Assembly (NCBI RefSeq): GCF_024341905.1
Contig: NZ_BQXY01000001.1
Coordinates: 92,928-156,927 of the forward strand
Direction: 5' to 3'
Length of the DNA: 64,000 nucleotides
Source of the DNA: Clostridium folliculivorans
Lineage (GTDB): Bacteria > Bacillota > Clostridia > Clostridiales > Clostridiaceae
Position numbers and translations under genes: made by a program. Of the stretch, positions 16,783-24,364 are shown one piece after another; positions within the stretch are counted from its first letter, which is position 1; the number at the start of each line of letters is the position of its first letter. The notes beneath the pieces were generated by a model. It was not told the DNA's origin. It made no database searches and worked only from the letters and a program-made list of their open reading frames with translations.

Positions 16783-17271
16783 ATGAGGTCTTTAGTAATT
16801 TTTTATTCTCTAGAAGGTGATACTAAATTTATTGCAGAAACTATTAGCAAGGAATTAGATGGAGATATAGCTGAGATAAAACCAGTTAAACAAATACCTA
16901 CAGGTGGATTTAGAAAATACTTGTGGGGAGGAAAGCAGGTTATGTTTAAGGATAAACCGGATATTGAGCCGATAAATGAAGATTTATCTAAATATGATCT
17001 CATAGTTCTTGGAACGCCAGTATGGGCAAGTAGATTTGCACCTGTGTTTAATACATTTTTAGAGAAACATAAAATAAAAAATAAAAGCATCGCTTTGTTT
17101 TGTTGCCATAGTGGAGGACGAGAGGGTAAGACTTTTGAAGATTTCAAAGAAAAGCTAAAAGGAAATGATTTTTTAGGGGAGATGGCTTTTGAGGACCCTC
17201 TAAAGAAAGATAAAGAAGATAGTTTATTAAAAGCAAAACAATGGATAAGAACTATAAAAGAAAGTTTATAA
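16783..17271 (+). CDS. Flavodoxin-like protein
   Basis: 162 residues with the flavodoxin fold. The FMN phosphate loop is at the N-terminus (FYSLEGDTKFIAETI), followed by YDLIVLGTPVWASRFAP, the usual second FMN-contact loop with a tryptophan, and CCHSGG near residue 110. Members of this group act as electron carriers or NAD(P)H-dependent oxidoreductases; the partner is not evident here. It lies 19 bases behind a membrane-protein gene and is followed by a terminator. Confidence 0.85.
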   Translation: MRSLVIFYSLEGDTKFIAETISKELDGDIAEIKPVKQIPTGGFRKYLWGGKQVMFKDKPDIEPINEDLSKYDLIVLGTPVWASRFAPVFNTFLEKHKIKNKSIALFCCHSGGREGKTFEDFKEKLKGNDFLGEMAFEDPLKKDKEDSLLKAKQWIRTIKESL

Positions 17272-17278
17272 TAAAAGG

Positions 17279-17326
17279 ACCCTAAGCATTACTTTGAATG
17301 TAAGGTATGTTGGGGTTTTTATTATG
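17279..17326 (+). terminator. Terminator after the flavodoxin-like gene
   Basis: ACCCTAA pairs with TTGGGGT (one G-T pair) and an inner CATTAC/GTAAGG segment adds imperfect pairing; the right arm is followed by TTTTTATT. Confidence 0.6.
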
Positions 17327-17448
17327 TAATCTATTATAAGATCATTGGAAAGTGTAATAAAATAAATGCATGATGTTTTTGAAAATGACAATAATAAATT
17401 ATATTATCTATATATTTTATTTGGAGTTTTCAAAAGGAGATTAATTAT

Positions 17449-18057
17449 ATGGAAGCAGTGTTGATCTTTAAAGCAATTGTAGTTTTTATTGGTGGCACTT
17501 TAGTTTTAAAACTAGGAGGAAGAAAGTCTATATCTCAAATGACAATAGCACAAACTGTTGTTATGATTGGAATGGGAGAACTAATCATTCAACCATTGGC
17601 AGATAAAAGCTTAGTAAGAACTTTCGTATCGGCCTTTATGCTTGTATTTTCAATGATATTTATAGAATATTTAGAGTTAAAGTTTGATTTTATGGAAAAG
17701 TTATTTTCAGGAAAATCAGTTATAGTAATTGAAAATGGGCAACTAAATATTGAAAATATGAAAAAGTTAAGACTTACAGTGGATAGACTTGAAACTAGGT
17801 TACGACAAATAGGGGTTCAATCAATTGCTGAAGTGAAATATGCTACTATAGAAGTTAGTGGACAAATTGGGTATGAACTTAAAGACGATAAGAAACCTCT
17901 AACTAAAGGAGAATTCATGGATTTGCTTGGAATAATACCGCAACTTAAAGATATTGTTGCAAATTACAAAAGTAATGAAGGAAAAGCGAATTCTTCAGAT
18001 ATATTTAGCGAAATTAAAGGTGTTACCTCAAAGCAAAATGAAGATTATCTTAAGTAA
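17449..18057 (+). CDS. DUF421 membrane protein (YetF-like)
   Basis: 202 residues. Three N-terminal membrane helices (about 3-20, 33-52 and 58-77) include the conserved LVLKLGGRKSISQMT, and a cytoplasmic part follows with the family's IENGQLNIENMKKLRLTVD and DDKKPLT segments. Families of this type are common in spore formers; several B. subtilis members have roles in spore germination or are sporulation-associated, but the molecular function is not settled. Stand-alone gene with AAAGGAG ribosome site. Confidence 0.88.
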   Translation: MEAVLIFKAIVVFIGGTLVLKLGGRKSISQMTIAQTVVMIGMGELIIQPLADKSLVRTFVSAFMLVFSMIFIEYLELKFDFMEKLFSGKSVIVIENGQLNIENMKKLRLTVDRLETRLRQIGVQSIAEVKYATIEVSGQIGYELKDDKKPLTKGEFMDLLGIIPQLKDIVANYKSNEGKANSSDIFSEIKGVTSKQNEDYLK

Positions 18058-18072
18058 GAAGTAAAAAAATAA

Positions 18073-18108
18073 ACTATAGGCTATTTTATAAAAAAGATAA
18101 CCTATAGT
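18073..18108. terminator. Hairpin between convergent YetF-like gene and dctP remnant
   Basis: ACTATAGG (18073-18080) and CCTATAGT (18101-18108) with extra inner pairing. On the minus strand it is followed by TTTATTTTTTT, so it would work best for leftward transcription. Confidence 0.6.
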
Positions 18109-18152
18109 CTAAAATAGTGGATTTTTTAATTAAAAATCTTAAGAAATAGTAT

Positions 18153-18644
18153 CTACTTTGTTTCTTCGATTTGATTAATTAAATTCGTATATTTGCTAGC
18201 AAACTTTTCGTAAACAGGAGAAACTGCGTTTTTAAACTGATTTTTAGAAGATTGATCTAATTCTGTAATCTTAACTCCAGCATCTTTCATTTTCGTTAAC
18301 ATAACTTCTTCATTGCTCTTCCAAGCTTGTTTCTGTACTTCTACAGAATCAGTAGCTGCTTTTTTTATTATTTCTTGGTCTTCTTTCGATAGAGAATCCA
18401 TAACTGTTTTACTAGCTACCAGTATATCTGGTATTCTTGAATGCTCATCAAAAGTGTAATATTTAGCAACATTAAATTGACTAGAAGAAACATATGTTGC
18501 AGTATTATTTTCAGCGCCATCAACTTGTCCTAAAGCTAAAGCTTGTAATACTAAGGAAGAATCCATTGGTGATGGAATAGCGCCAAAGGAAGAGACAAGA
18601 GATTTCATAAGATCACTTTCTTGCACTCTTATTCTTAAATCCAT
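18153..18644 (-). pseudogene. C-terminal fragment of a TRAP transporter substrate-binding protein (DctP family)
   Basis: The 163 residues match only the second half of DctP-type proteins, beginning exactly at the conserved RIRVQES motif and continuing with FGAIPSPMDSS and LGQVDGAENN. The signal peptide and first domain (about 170 residues) are missing, and no transporter membrane subunit is nearby. Upstream the frame runs into a fragment of an unrelated membrane protein at about 18645. I read this as a deletion scar: the upstream endpoint was in another gene and the rest of a TRAP operon was lost. The remaining frame is intact to its stop. Confidence 0.8.
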
Positions 18645-18858
18645 ACATATTGTCTAAATTATCAACAGTTTCAGATACCTTCTGATTTTGTATATTAACA
18701 CTATTAACAATTTCAGTAGCTGTGTTTTTAAGCTCTTTGATAGGGTTTATGAAGTTAATTGATAGTATAATAATACTTGCAATAGAAATAAAAAGGATTA
18801 CAATGAATAAAATTAAGATATAAATACCAATTAATAATTTGAAAAGAAAATATTTCAA
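18645..18858 (-). pseudogene. N-terminal fragment of a membrane sensor-like protein
   Basis: About 70 residues: a strongly hydrophobic helix (residues about 5-35) followed by INPIKELKNTATEIVNS, which resembles the start of a HAMP linker as in chemoreceptors or kinases. The frame then runs out of homology at the point where the dctP fragment begins in another frame. The TTG start lacks a ribosome site. Best explained as the other half of the deletion junction with the dctP remnant. Confidence 0.5.
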
Positions 18859-18938
18859 AGTAATCCATAAGAATTGTTGATAAAAAAGAGGTAGTTTGAT
18901 AAAATAATTACGAACATATGTACGTAGGTGGTGAGATC

Positions 18939-19196
18939 TTGAAGATTGTTGCTAAAAGTATAGAAATGGTAGCTTGGTTTGATATAAATGGTAAACCGCA
19001 TCCTGTAAGATTTAAGGTTAGCGAAGGTGAGAATTGTGTAATTAAGATTGATAGAGTAATTAAATTATATAAGGAAAGAATAGCAGGAAATGATATGCTT
19101 ATATTTGTATGCCAAAGTTTAATAGCAAGTAATGAAAGATTGTATGAGATTAAATATGAGATGTGTACTTGTAAATGGATGCTGTTTAAGTTTTAA
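18939..19196 (+). CDS. Conserved clostridial protein of unknown function
   Basis: 85 residues. The start is most likely TTG at 18939 behind GGTGGTGAG; a longer frame from ATG 18918 has no ribosome site. The sequence KIVAKSIEMVAWFDINGKPHPVRF, split here as two strands, and a C-terminal MLIFVCQSLI...YEIKYEMCTCKW segment suggest a small beta-rich domain; two cysteines near the end are close together. I recall similar short proteins in other clostridia but no function. Stand-alone gene. Confidence 0.7.
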   Translation: MKIVAKSIEMVAWFDINGKPHPVRFKVSEGENCVIKIDRVIKLYKERIAGNDMLIFVCQSLIASNERLYEIKYEMCTCKWMLFKF

Positions 19197-19249
19197 GATC
19201 TTAAAGCAAGTATTATATGAATATTATTAAAGTTGATAAAAATATAAAG

Positions 19250-19272
19250 AGTCTAGGGTAGTCCCCTAGACT
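19250..19272. terminator. Bidirectional terminator between convergent genes
   Basis: AGTCTAGGG and CCCTAGACT, nine perfect pairs around a 5-base loop. The minus-strand side continues into CTTTATATTTTT, so it probably serves the Gln-rich gene. Confidence 0.75.
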
Positions 19273-19291
19273 TATTGAAAAGATAAATATT

Positions 19292-19714
19292 TTATTCTGA
19301 AAGACTGCTCTTTGTTATTAGCGCATTTATATAGCCTTTAAGTTCGCTATCCTCTACAGAGCCGTTTGATAAACCAAGTAATGCTAGTACTAAAACTGCT
19401 ATAGCGTTATTATCTACTTTAACAGTTACTCTGTTGTTACCTATATCTCCAAAACTGATACTTTCAGTTTCATAGTCAGATTGTCCTTGAAGCTGTCTTT
19501 GATCTTGATCTTGATCCTGGAGCTGTTTTTGAAGTTGATCTTGATCTTGAAGCTGTTTTTGCTCCTGATCTTGAAGTTGTTTCTGTAATTGAGCTTGAAC
19601 CTGAGCTTGCTCCTGTAATTGAGTTTGTAATTGTTCTTGTTTTTGTACTATTAACTGAAGTAGCTCATATACCTCAGAAGGAGTCCTTTGTTTATCATTA
19701 TTACTATATGCCAT
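19292..19714 (-). CDS. Gln-rich coiled-coil protein, possible spore-surface protein
   Basis: 140 residues. Residues about 24-77 are a run of Gln-Leu-Gln-Asp/Glu repeats (QKQLQDQ, QLQDQDQ) predicted to form a coiled coil; the DNA is correspondingly repetitive on the minus strand at about 19480-19640. The C-terminal part has NNRVTVKVDNNAIAVLVLALLGL, a hydrophobic segment resembling the ends of some Bacillus spore-surface proteins; that similarity is from memory and unproven. GAGGTG ribosome site before the ATG. A 25-base palindrome lies 78 bases upstream of the start. Confidence 0.75.
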   Translation of the reverse strand: MAYSNNDKQRTPSEVYELLQLIVQKQEQLQTQLQEQAQVQAQLQKQLQDQEQKQLQDQDQLQKQLQDQDQDQRQLQGQSDYETESISFGDIGNNRVTVKVDNNAIAVLVLALLGLSNGSVEDSELKGYINALITKSSLSE

Positions 19715-19791
19715 TATTTACACCTCATAATTTAATCATATTGTTTGAAGTTTTTTAGTTGTAGCAGTGTTATAGTTGTCCACTATAATAG

Positions 19792-19816
19792 CGTATAAAT
19801 AAAATTTATTTATACG
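19792..19816. promoter_or_regulatory. 25-bp AT-rich palindrome upstream of the Gln-rich gene
   Basis: Two 12-base arms, CGTATAAATAAA and TTTATTTATACG, around a single base. It could be an operator or cruciform. No protein is known to bind it. Confidence 0.45.
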
Positions 19817-20307
19817 TCACCAGTTATTCAGCTTGAAAGGGTCAAATAAATACGTTTTATGGTATAATATATGTTTAAATTTAGAATATGTTCTTAGTAA
19901 TTTATAATATAGATTAATGAAAGTATTACGATATTTTTTTAAAGATATGAAAGTGATGGATATATTAAGGAAAGAACTTTATTTATTTGTTAGAAAATCT
20001 GATTTGTTTTTTTATAAAGGGCTTAATCCAGATATTTTGTTTATTACTAATGTGAAGTTAATATAGAAAATTTAAGTTTATTTTTATGTGAAGAATATTT
20101 ACATATGTAAACTTGAAATAATATAGAATTAAAACTAAAGGTTGGTGAAGTTTGAAGGAAATATAGGAGTTAGATGGAACACAAAAGTTTTATTTGTAAT
20201 AATGGATAAAGATAAGTTAGTTTCCAATAGATATATATAATAAGAATCCTAATTCTGAGCAATATATTAGTGTAATAAAAATTAATTATATTAAGGAGGA
20301 AATTATC
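19817..20307. other. AT-rich intergenic region upstream of the SASP gene
   Basis: No open frame with a ribosome site. A stretch at 20172-20240 reads for 22 codons without a stop (ending DKDKLVSNRYI) but has no start; it might be a gene remnant. I looked for a sigma-G promoter before the SASP and found no convincing one. Confidence 0.4.
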
Positions 20308-20505
20308 ATGGCAAGCAGAGGAAACAGAATTTTAGTTCCAGAAGCAAAAGATAAATTAAGTCAATTTAAGTTTGAGACAGCAAGAGAACTAGGGGTTAAC
20401 TTAACTGAAGGCTATAATGGTAACTTAACTTCAAGAGAAAATGGTTCAGTAGGTGGATCTATGGTTAAGAAGATTATAGAAAGCTATGAAAATGGTCTTA
20501 AATAG
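20308..20505 (+). CDS. Alpha/beta-type small acid-soluble spore protein
   Basis: 65 residues. It contains the GPR-protease region KFETARELGVNL and the DNA-binding C-terminal motif GSVGGSMVKKIIESYE. These proteins saturate spore DNA and protect it from UV and heat, then supply amino acids during outgrowth. At the GPR cleavage site the usual EIA reads ETA. Strong AAGGAGG ribosome site. Monocistronic, with a terminator about 100 bases downstream. Expression in the forespore under sigma-G is expected from the family. Confidence 0.93.
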   Translation: MASRGNRILVPEAKDKLSQFKFETARELGVNLTEGYNGNLTSRENGSVGGSMVKKIIESYENGLK

Positions 20506-20604
20506 TAATTTTTTATAAGTTACATTATATAAAGAATTATAATAAGAATCCTTTTACATATCTTGGCTATATAGATATATAGTTACATGTTATAAAGTGA
20601 AAGT

Positions 20605-20637
20605 AAAGCAGCTTCTATCTGGAGCTGCTTTATTCAT
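20605..20637 (+). terminator. Terminator after the SASP gene
   Basis: AAAGCAGCT (20605-20613) and AGCTGCTTT (20623-20631) followed by ATTCATTTT. Confidence 0.75.
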
Positions 20638-20646
20638 TTTAAAAAA

Positions 20647-20689
20647 GGCGCTGTTAAAGCGCCATGGTGAAATTGATTGGTTAATCATC
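20647..20689. repeat. Copy 2 of the 43-bp two-hairpin repeat
   Basis: Same 14-base and 22-base blocks as at 5311-5353. Here the seven-base core completes a hairpin, GGCGCT with AGCGCC; the other half contains TGATT/AATCA. Copy 1 has lost the first hairpin. Confidence 0.7.
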
Positions 20690-20813
20690 TTAATTTCAAT
20701 AATATTCTTAAATATAGCCTAAAAAAATATCTTTTGTAAAATATTGGAAGGAATTTTATGGAGTATATAGAAATAATTATATAAATATATATGTTTTTTA
20801 AGGAGTGGGTGAA

Positions 20814-21359
20814 GTGATAATAATAGCTTTAATCTCAATAGGTGCTTTGATAAAGAGTATATCAATGTATTTAAATTCTTCTTTGGTTAAGAATATGAAA
20901 GAAAATAACTTAAATATTAAAGTAAATAAGCTATACTGTATTTATGGAATCGTTCTTATCTTATTTTCTACTTTGATATCTCTTTTAGGTAGCTATGTAG
21001 ATGTTATGAAGGAAAATATTTTTATTACATTGTTGTCTACAATACTTCTTTGTGTAGGGGCGTATATGGTGTTATATTGGAAAAATGTTGATATATATAT
21101 AACTGATAAAGAAATACGCTATATAAATATATTTAAAGCAACAGAAGTTATAAAATGGGATGAGATAACTGATATTAGATTTAGTTACATGACAAGAGAA
21201 TTAATTATGGAAGTATATGATATAAAGATAAAGATAGATATTTCAAATTCATCAATAGAGGCTTTCTTTGATATTATGAAGCAAAATCTAAGTCAATATT
21301 TTTATAATGATGCTCTAGAAAAAATCCTAAAACATAAAAAAGTTATGCAGCTTAATTAA
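20814..21359 (+). CDS. Membrane protein with PH-like cytoplasmic domain, unknown function
   Basis: 181 residues: three hydrophobic helices (about 1-18, 41-60 and 69-88) followed by VDIYITDKEIRYINIFKATEVIKWDEITDI, a pattern typical of bacterial PH-like domains in small membrane proteins. GTG start at 20814 chosen because AAGGAG lies 8 bases upstream; an in-frame GTG at 20805 overlaps it. No operon partners and no recognised family name. A terminator follows. Confidence 0.75.
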   Translation: MIIIALISIGALIKSISMYLNSSLVKNMKENNLNIKVNKLYCIYGIVLILFSTLISLLGSYVDVMKENIFITLLSTILLCVGAYMVLYWKNVDIYITDKEIRYINIFKATEVIKWDEITDIRFSYMTRELIMEVYDIKIKIDISNSSIEAFFDIMKQNLSQYFYNDALEKILKHKKVMQLN

Positions 21360-21411
21360 ACAATGTTTTACTATAATGATAGGCTTAATAAAATATTATA
21401 AATACTTTGTT

Positions 21412-21453
21412 AAATAGAAAGTGTCTAACTGAGAAGGGGCTTTCTATTTTTTT
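21412..21453 (+). terminator. Terminator abutting a dispersed repeat element
   Basis: AAATAGAAAG (21412-21421) and CTTTCTATTT (21440-21449), then a T-run. The T-run is also the first bases of the repeat element starting at 21447. Confidence 0.75.
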
Positions 21454-21640
21454 ACTGTATAGGAAGTTATAAAATTTTCAAGGTAGCTAAATCTAGACAT
21501 TCCAATGCTTTTATAAGTTTTTTATGGCTATACAGTAAAAAATAAAATTTATGTCTCCTGCCAAATTTTCCTCATATACATTCGGAAAGGCAGATGCGTT
21601 AAAAAAGCTCACTGAAGAAGGTGGCTTCAGCGACTTTTTT
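21447..21640 (+). repeat. Dispersed terminator-associated element, copy 1 (modules A and B)
   Basis: Module A (21447-21542) is bounded by inverted ends TTTTTTACTGTATAG and CTATACAGTAAAAAA. Module B (21553-21640) has CCTGCC pairing with GGCAG and ends in a CTGAAG/CTTCAG hairpin plus TTTTTT. Closely related copies are at 30181-30455; degenerate ones at 44511-44752, 59668-59834 and 62217-62400. Confidence 0.85.
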
Positions 21641-21885
21641 TATACTTTACTATAGAAAACATTGAAGTATTGGACTTAGGATAAGAAAATAAAAATTATA
21701 AATTGCTATATTTATAGGTGTTCTATTAAGCCTTTGACGTAAATTAAACCAATAAATAAGGTTAGTTTACATAAAAGTACAACAGCGTATAAAGAAAAAT
21801 ATATATAGAAAGAATAAAATTCATTTTTATGAAGAAACTATAGAAAGATGTGAAAAATTCATAAAATATTAATAGAAATTTTACA

Positions 21886-21955
21886 TTGACAAAACAAAAC
21901 AAATAGTGATAAAATATTTGGTTAATTTGACAGTAAGGTTATTTAGAGGTATAAT
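21886..21955 (+). promoter_or_regulatory. Tandem sigma-A promoters of veg
   Basis: Downstream promoter: TTGACA (21927-21932), 17-base spacer, TATAAT (21950-21955), a full consensus match. Upstream promoter: TTGACA (21886-21891), 18-base spacer, TAAAAT (21910-21915). The B. subtilis veg promoter is likewise exceptionally strong. Confidence 0.85.
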
Positions 21956-21979
21956 AGAAATAGGAAAGAGGGTGTTCAT

Positions 21980-22216
21980 ATGGAAAAGAGTAAGACATTA
22001 TCTTCCATAAGGAAAGACATAGAAGGTCATATTGGTGAAAAAGTTATACTTAGAGCTAATGGAGGACGAAGAAAGGTTCTAGTTAATAATGGTGTACTTG
22101 AGAGTGTGTACCCAAGTATATTTGTTATTAGATTAGAAACTGACACCCAAAGGACTGTGACATATAGTTATTCAGATGTATTGACAAAGACTGTACAGCT
22201 TGTATTTAAAGGATAA
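21980..22216 (+). CDS. veg: Veg protein
   Basis: 78 residues, full length for the family. The sequence SSIRKDIEGHIGEKVILRANGGRRK and the end RTVTYSYSDVLTKTVQLVF are diagnostic. Veg is a small, abundantly transcribed protein of Firmicutes; in B. subtilis it stimulates biofilm matrix genes through an effect on SinR. The consensus tandem promoters upstream agree with high expression. A terminator and then a truncated repeat module follow. Confidence 0.93.
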   Translation: MEKSKTLSSIRKDIEGHIGEKVILRANGGRRKVLVNNGVLESVYPSIFVIRLETDTQRTVTYSYSDVLTKTVQLVFKG

Positions 22217-22304
22217 TTAAAAACCTCGTTTTGCGATTTGAAGTTATGCATGTATGAATATGTTGCAATTATAGAATTAATTTATTTTGTGATATATGAT
22301 TTAT

Positions 22305-22346
22305 AACTAAAAACTTTAAATCCCTACGGGGTTTTTAGTTTTTTTT
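22305..22346 (+). terminator. Terminator of veg
   Basis: AACTAAAAAC (22305-22314) and GTTTTTAGTT (22331-22340), then TTTTTT. Inner bases CCCTACGGGG add pairing. Confidence 0.85.
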
Positions 22347-22405
22347 ACTATAAAGGAAAATATAAAATTTTCAAGTTAGCTAAACCTAGAAATTTTACGT
22401 AACAT
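22339..22405 (+). repeat. Truncated module A of the dispersed element
   Basis: TTTTTTTTACTATAAAGG followed by aatataaaattttcaagtta and gctaaacctaga matches the first two thirds of module A (compare 21447). It starts in the T-run of the veg terminator and lacks the right inverted end. Confidence 0.7.
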
Positions 22406-22466
22406 AAATATTTTATTAATAGTTTATTTAAAAGCTATAATCAAATTAAACGTTTACTAATAAAAT

Positions 22467-22553
22467 AAAAAAAGAAAGATGGTGGGTTTCCATCTTTCAA
22501 CTATGGTATAAAAGGGTATTGAGAATTTATGAGAGGTTATATGGTCAATAACC
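22467..22553 (-). ncRNA. Predicted small RNA, about 87 nt, antiparallel between veg and sipL
   Basis: A minus-strand promoter (22588-22560) and a minus-strand terminator (GAAAGATGG at 22474-22482 with CCATCTTTC at 22490-22498, then TTTTTTT) bracket 87 bases without an open frame, and no other minus-strand gene is near. The RNA would begin with a hairpin GGUUAU/AUAACC with a 7-base loop, followed by CUCUC in a predicted single strand, i.e. an anti-Shine-Dalgarno stretch ACCUCUC, then a C-rich UACCC segment and the terminator. Structure and promoter are seen in the sequence; function as a regulator of translation is inference. Confidence 0.65.
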
Positions 22554-22559
22554 ATCTTT

Positions 22560-22588
22560 ATAATACGACATATTTTTTAACTTGTCAA
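22560..22588 (-). promoter_or_regulatory. Promoter of the predicted minus-strand small RNA
   Basis: Minus-strand TTGACA (22588-22583), 17-base spacer, TATTAT (22565-22560). Transcription would start near 22553. Confidence 0.7.
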
Positions 22589-22665
22589 CCCAAGATGTAA
22601 AAAAAACTTGTTTAATTTCGACAAAATCTGCAGAAATAATTAAGTAAATTTATATAAATATTTAA

Positions 22666-22696
22666 TCATAATTTTGAATCCTATAGTGTATACATT
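22666..22696 (+). promoter_or_regulatory. Candidate sigma-E promoter of sipL
   Basis: TCATAAT (22666-22672), 16-base spacer, TATACATT (22689-22696) resembles the sigma-E pattern (kmATATT, CATACAMT). sipL belongs to the sigma-E regulon in Clostridioides difficile. Confidence 0.4.
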
Positions 22697-22725
22697 ATAG
22701 TAGGTATATTATGGGAGGGATGAAT

Positions 22726-24291
22726 TTGGCAGGATTAGATGTGATAAAAGAGAATATCGAATATGAAAGACTTTTCAGTATAAGCTCATCTGATGCAGTA
22801 TTGAAAGGTGAATACTTAATTCCGGATACCCATCCGGATGTGGTGAGAATACTTACCGTAGAGGCTAAACCTGTTATTACTAATAAGGAAGTAGTACAAG
22901 AAAGGGTTTATGTTGAAGGTCAGGTAGAGTACAATGTAATCTATTTAGCAAAAGAAGATGAAGGATTAGGAGTCCATACAATTACTTATAGCGATAAGTT
23001 TGCAAACTATATTGATGTTGCCGGCGCTGAACATAGAATGGTATGCGATGCAGAGAGTGAAGTTGAACATATTAATTCAAACATAATAAATGAAAGAAAA
23101 GTTAGCTTGGAATGTATTTTTTCAACAAAATGCACTGTGTACAAGAAAGATAACTTTGAATTTGTAAAAGATATTGAAGGTTCAGGCGATATTGAAGTTA
23201 AAAAGAGAGTTGAAGCATTTGATAAGCTTGTTTATGAAAAAGGGTTTGATTTATCAACTAAAGCAAGTTTGCAAATTGGAATGGATAAACCACAGATAGG
23301 AAAAATCATCAAAATAAATGTACAGCTTCATAAAAAAGAAATAAGGGCCTTAGATGGTAAGGTTCAAGTATCTTGTTATTGTAAATTAGATCTATTATAC
23401 AAAGCTGCAGATTCAAGAGAATTAGTTCCTATAGAGGATGATTTATTTTTGACAAAAGAAGAAGACGCAGAAAGTGTTTCTTCAGCTATGATTACTGATG
23501 GTGAATTCAGAGTTACAGGAACTGAATACAGTATTAGTCAAGATGATTTAGGTGAGGCTAGAACCCTTGATATTGAAGTATTACTAGGTGGACAATTAAA
23601 AGTATATAGCAAAGATGATTTGGAAATAATCGAAGACGCATATTCTCCAGTTAGAAATATGGAACTAAAGAAAGATGATGTAGAGATGACTGTGCTACAT
23701 GGTCAAGGAAATAATGAGACTATTATAAAGGACAATCTAGAGCCTGAACAAAATTCTAATGAGCCATTACAAATCTTAAGCACCACAGGAGAAGTGGTTT
23801 CATTAGAAAATAAAATTGTTGATAATAAGGTTGTTATCGATGGTATTGTAAATGTTAATGTAATATACAAGACTGCTGATACAGATAATAATGTTGCAAA
23901 CATGAAGTCTGAAATTCCATTCACTACAACTGTAGATATGCAAGATATAAAGGATAATATGAAATCTATAGTTAAAGCATGGATAGAAAGTCTTCAAGCT
24001 TCTATAGAAGCACATACAATTGCTATAAAGGCAGTTATAAATGCAAGTGCTAAAGTATACCTTTTGAGCAAAAAACAATATATTTCAGAGGTAGAAGAAA
24101 AAGAAGGCGAAGTTGCAGGTAAGAAAGCATCTATAACAATCTACTCAGTACAGAAGCACGACACTCTTTGGGACTTGGCTAAGAAGTTTAATACTACAAT
24201 GGCTGAGTTATTAAAGATAAATAATCTAGAAGGACCAGACTCAATTTGCGTAAATCAAAAGCTTATAATACCTGGAAGAGCTGTAATGTAG
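22726..24291 (+). CDS. sipL: SipL-like spore coat assembly protein (DUF3794 repeats plus LysM)
   Basis: 521 residues: several DUF3794/SPOCS repeats (the first begins near LKGEYLIPDTHPDVVRI) and a C-terminal LysM domain (YSVQKHDTLWDLAKKFNTT ... NQKLIIPG, residues about 475-520). This architecture and length match SipL, which works with SpoIVA in the mother cell to localise the coat around the forespore in clostridia. Start: GGGAGGG is 7 bases upstream of TTG 22726; ATGs at 22711 and 22720 overlap or abut that ribosome site, so TTG is preferred but not certain. Monocistronic, candidate sigma-E promoter upstream, terminator downstream. Confidence 0.88.
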   Translation: MAGLDVIKENIEYERLFSISSSDAVLKGEYLIPDTHPDVVRILTVEAKPVITNKEVVQERVYVEGQVEYNVIYLAKEDEGLGVHTITYSDKFANYIDVAGAEHRMVCDAESEVEHINSNIINERKVSLECIFSTKCTVYKKDNFEFVKDIEGSGDIEVKKRVEAFDKLVYEKGFDLSTKASLQIGMDKPQIGKIIKINVQLHKKEIRALDGKVQVSCYCKLDLLYKAADSRELVPIEDDLFLTKEEDAESVSSAMITDGEFRVTGTEYSISQDDLGEARTLDIEVLLGGQLKVYSKDDLEIIEDAYSPVRNMELKKDDVEMTVLHGQGNNETIIKDNLEPEQNSNEPLQILSTTGEVVSLENKIVDNKVVIDGIVNVNVIYKTADTDNNVANMKSEIPFTTTVDMQDIKDNMKSIVKAWIESLQASIEAHTIAIKAVINASAKVYLLSKKQYISEVEEKEGEVAGKKASITIYSVQKHDTLWDLAKKFNTTMAELLKINNLEGPDSICVNQKLIIPGRAVM

Positions 24292-24320
24292 CTTTTATGG
24301 ATTATTAATATTTAGTTATA

Positions 24321-24364
24321 AATGGACTTTTAAGTGAAAGTATGCTTAAAAGTTCATTTTTTTG
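24321..24364 (+). terminator. Terminator of sipL
   Basis: AATGGACTTTTAAG (24321-24334) and CTTAAAAGTTCATT (24345-24358), then TTTTTTG. Confidence 0.85.

Noticed and set aside
19480..19640. Repetitive DNA that could suggest a CRISPR-like array
   Set aside because: It is the coding sequence of the Gln-Leu-Asp repeat protein in one open frame; there are no regular spacers.
20172..20240. Open stretch without start before the SASP gene
   Set aside because: Too short, no start or ribosome site; at most a remnant.
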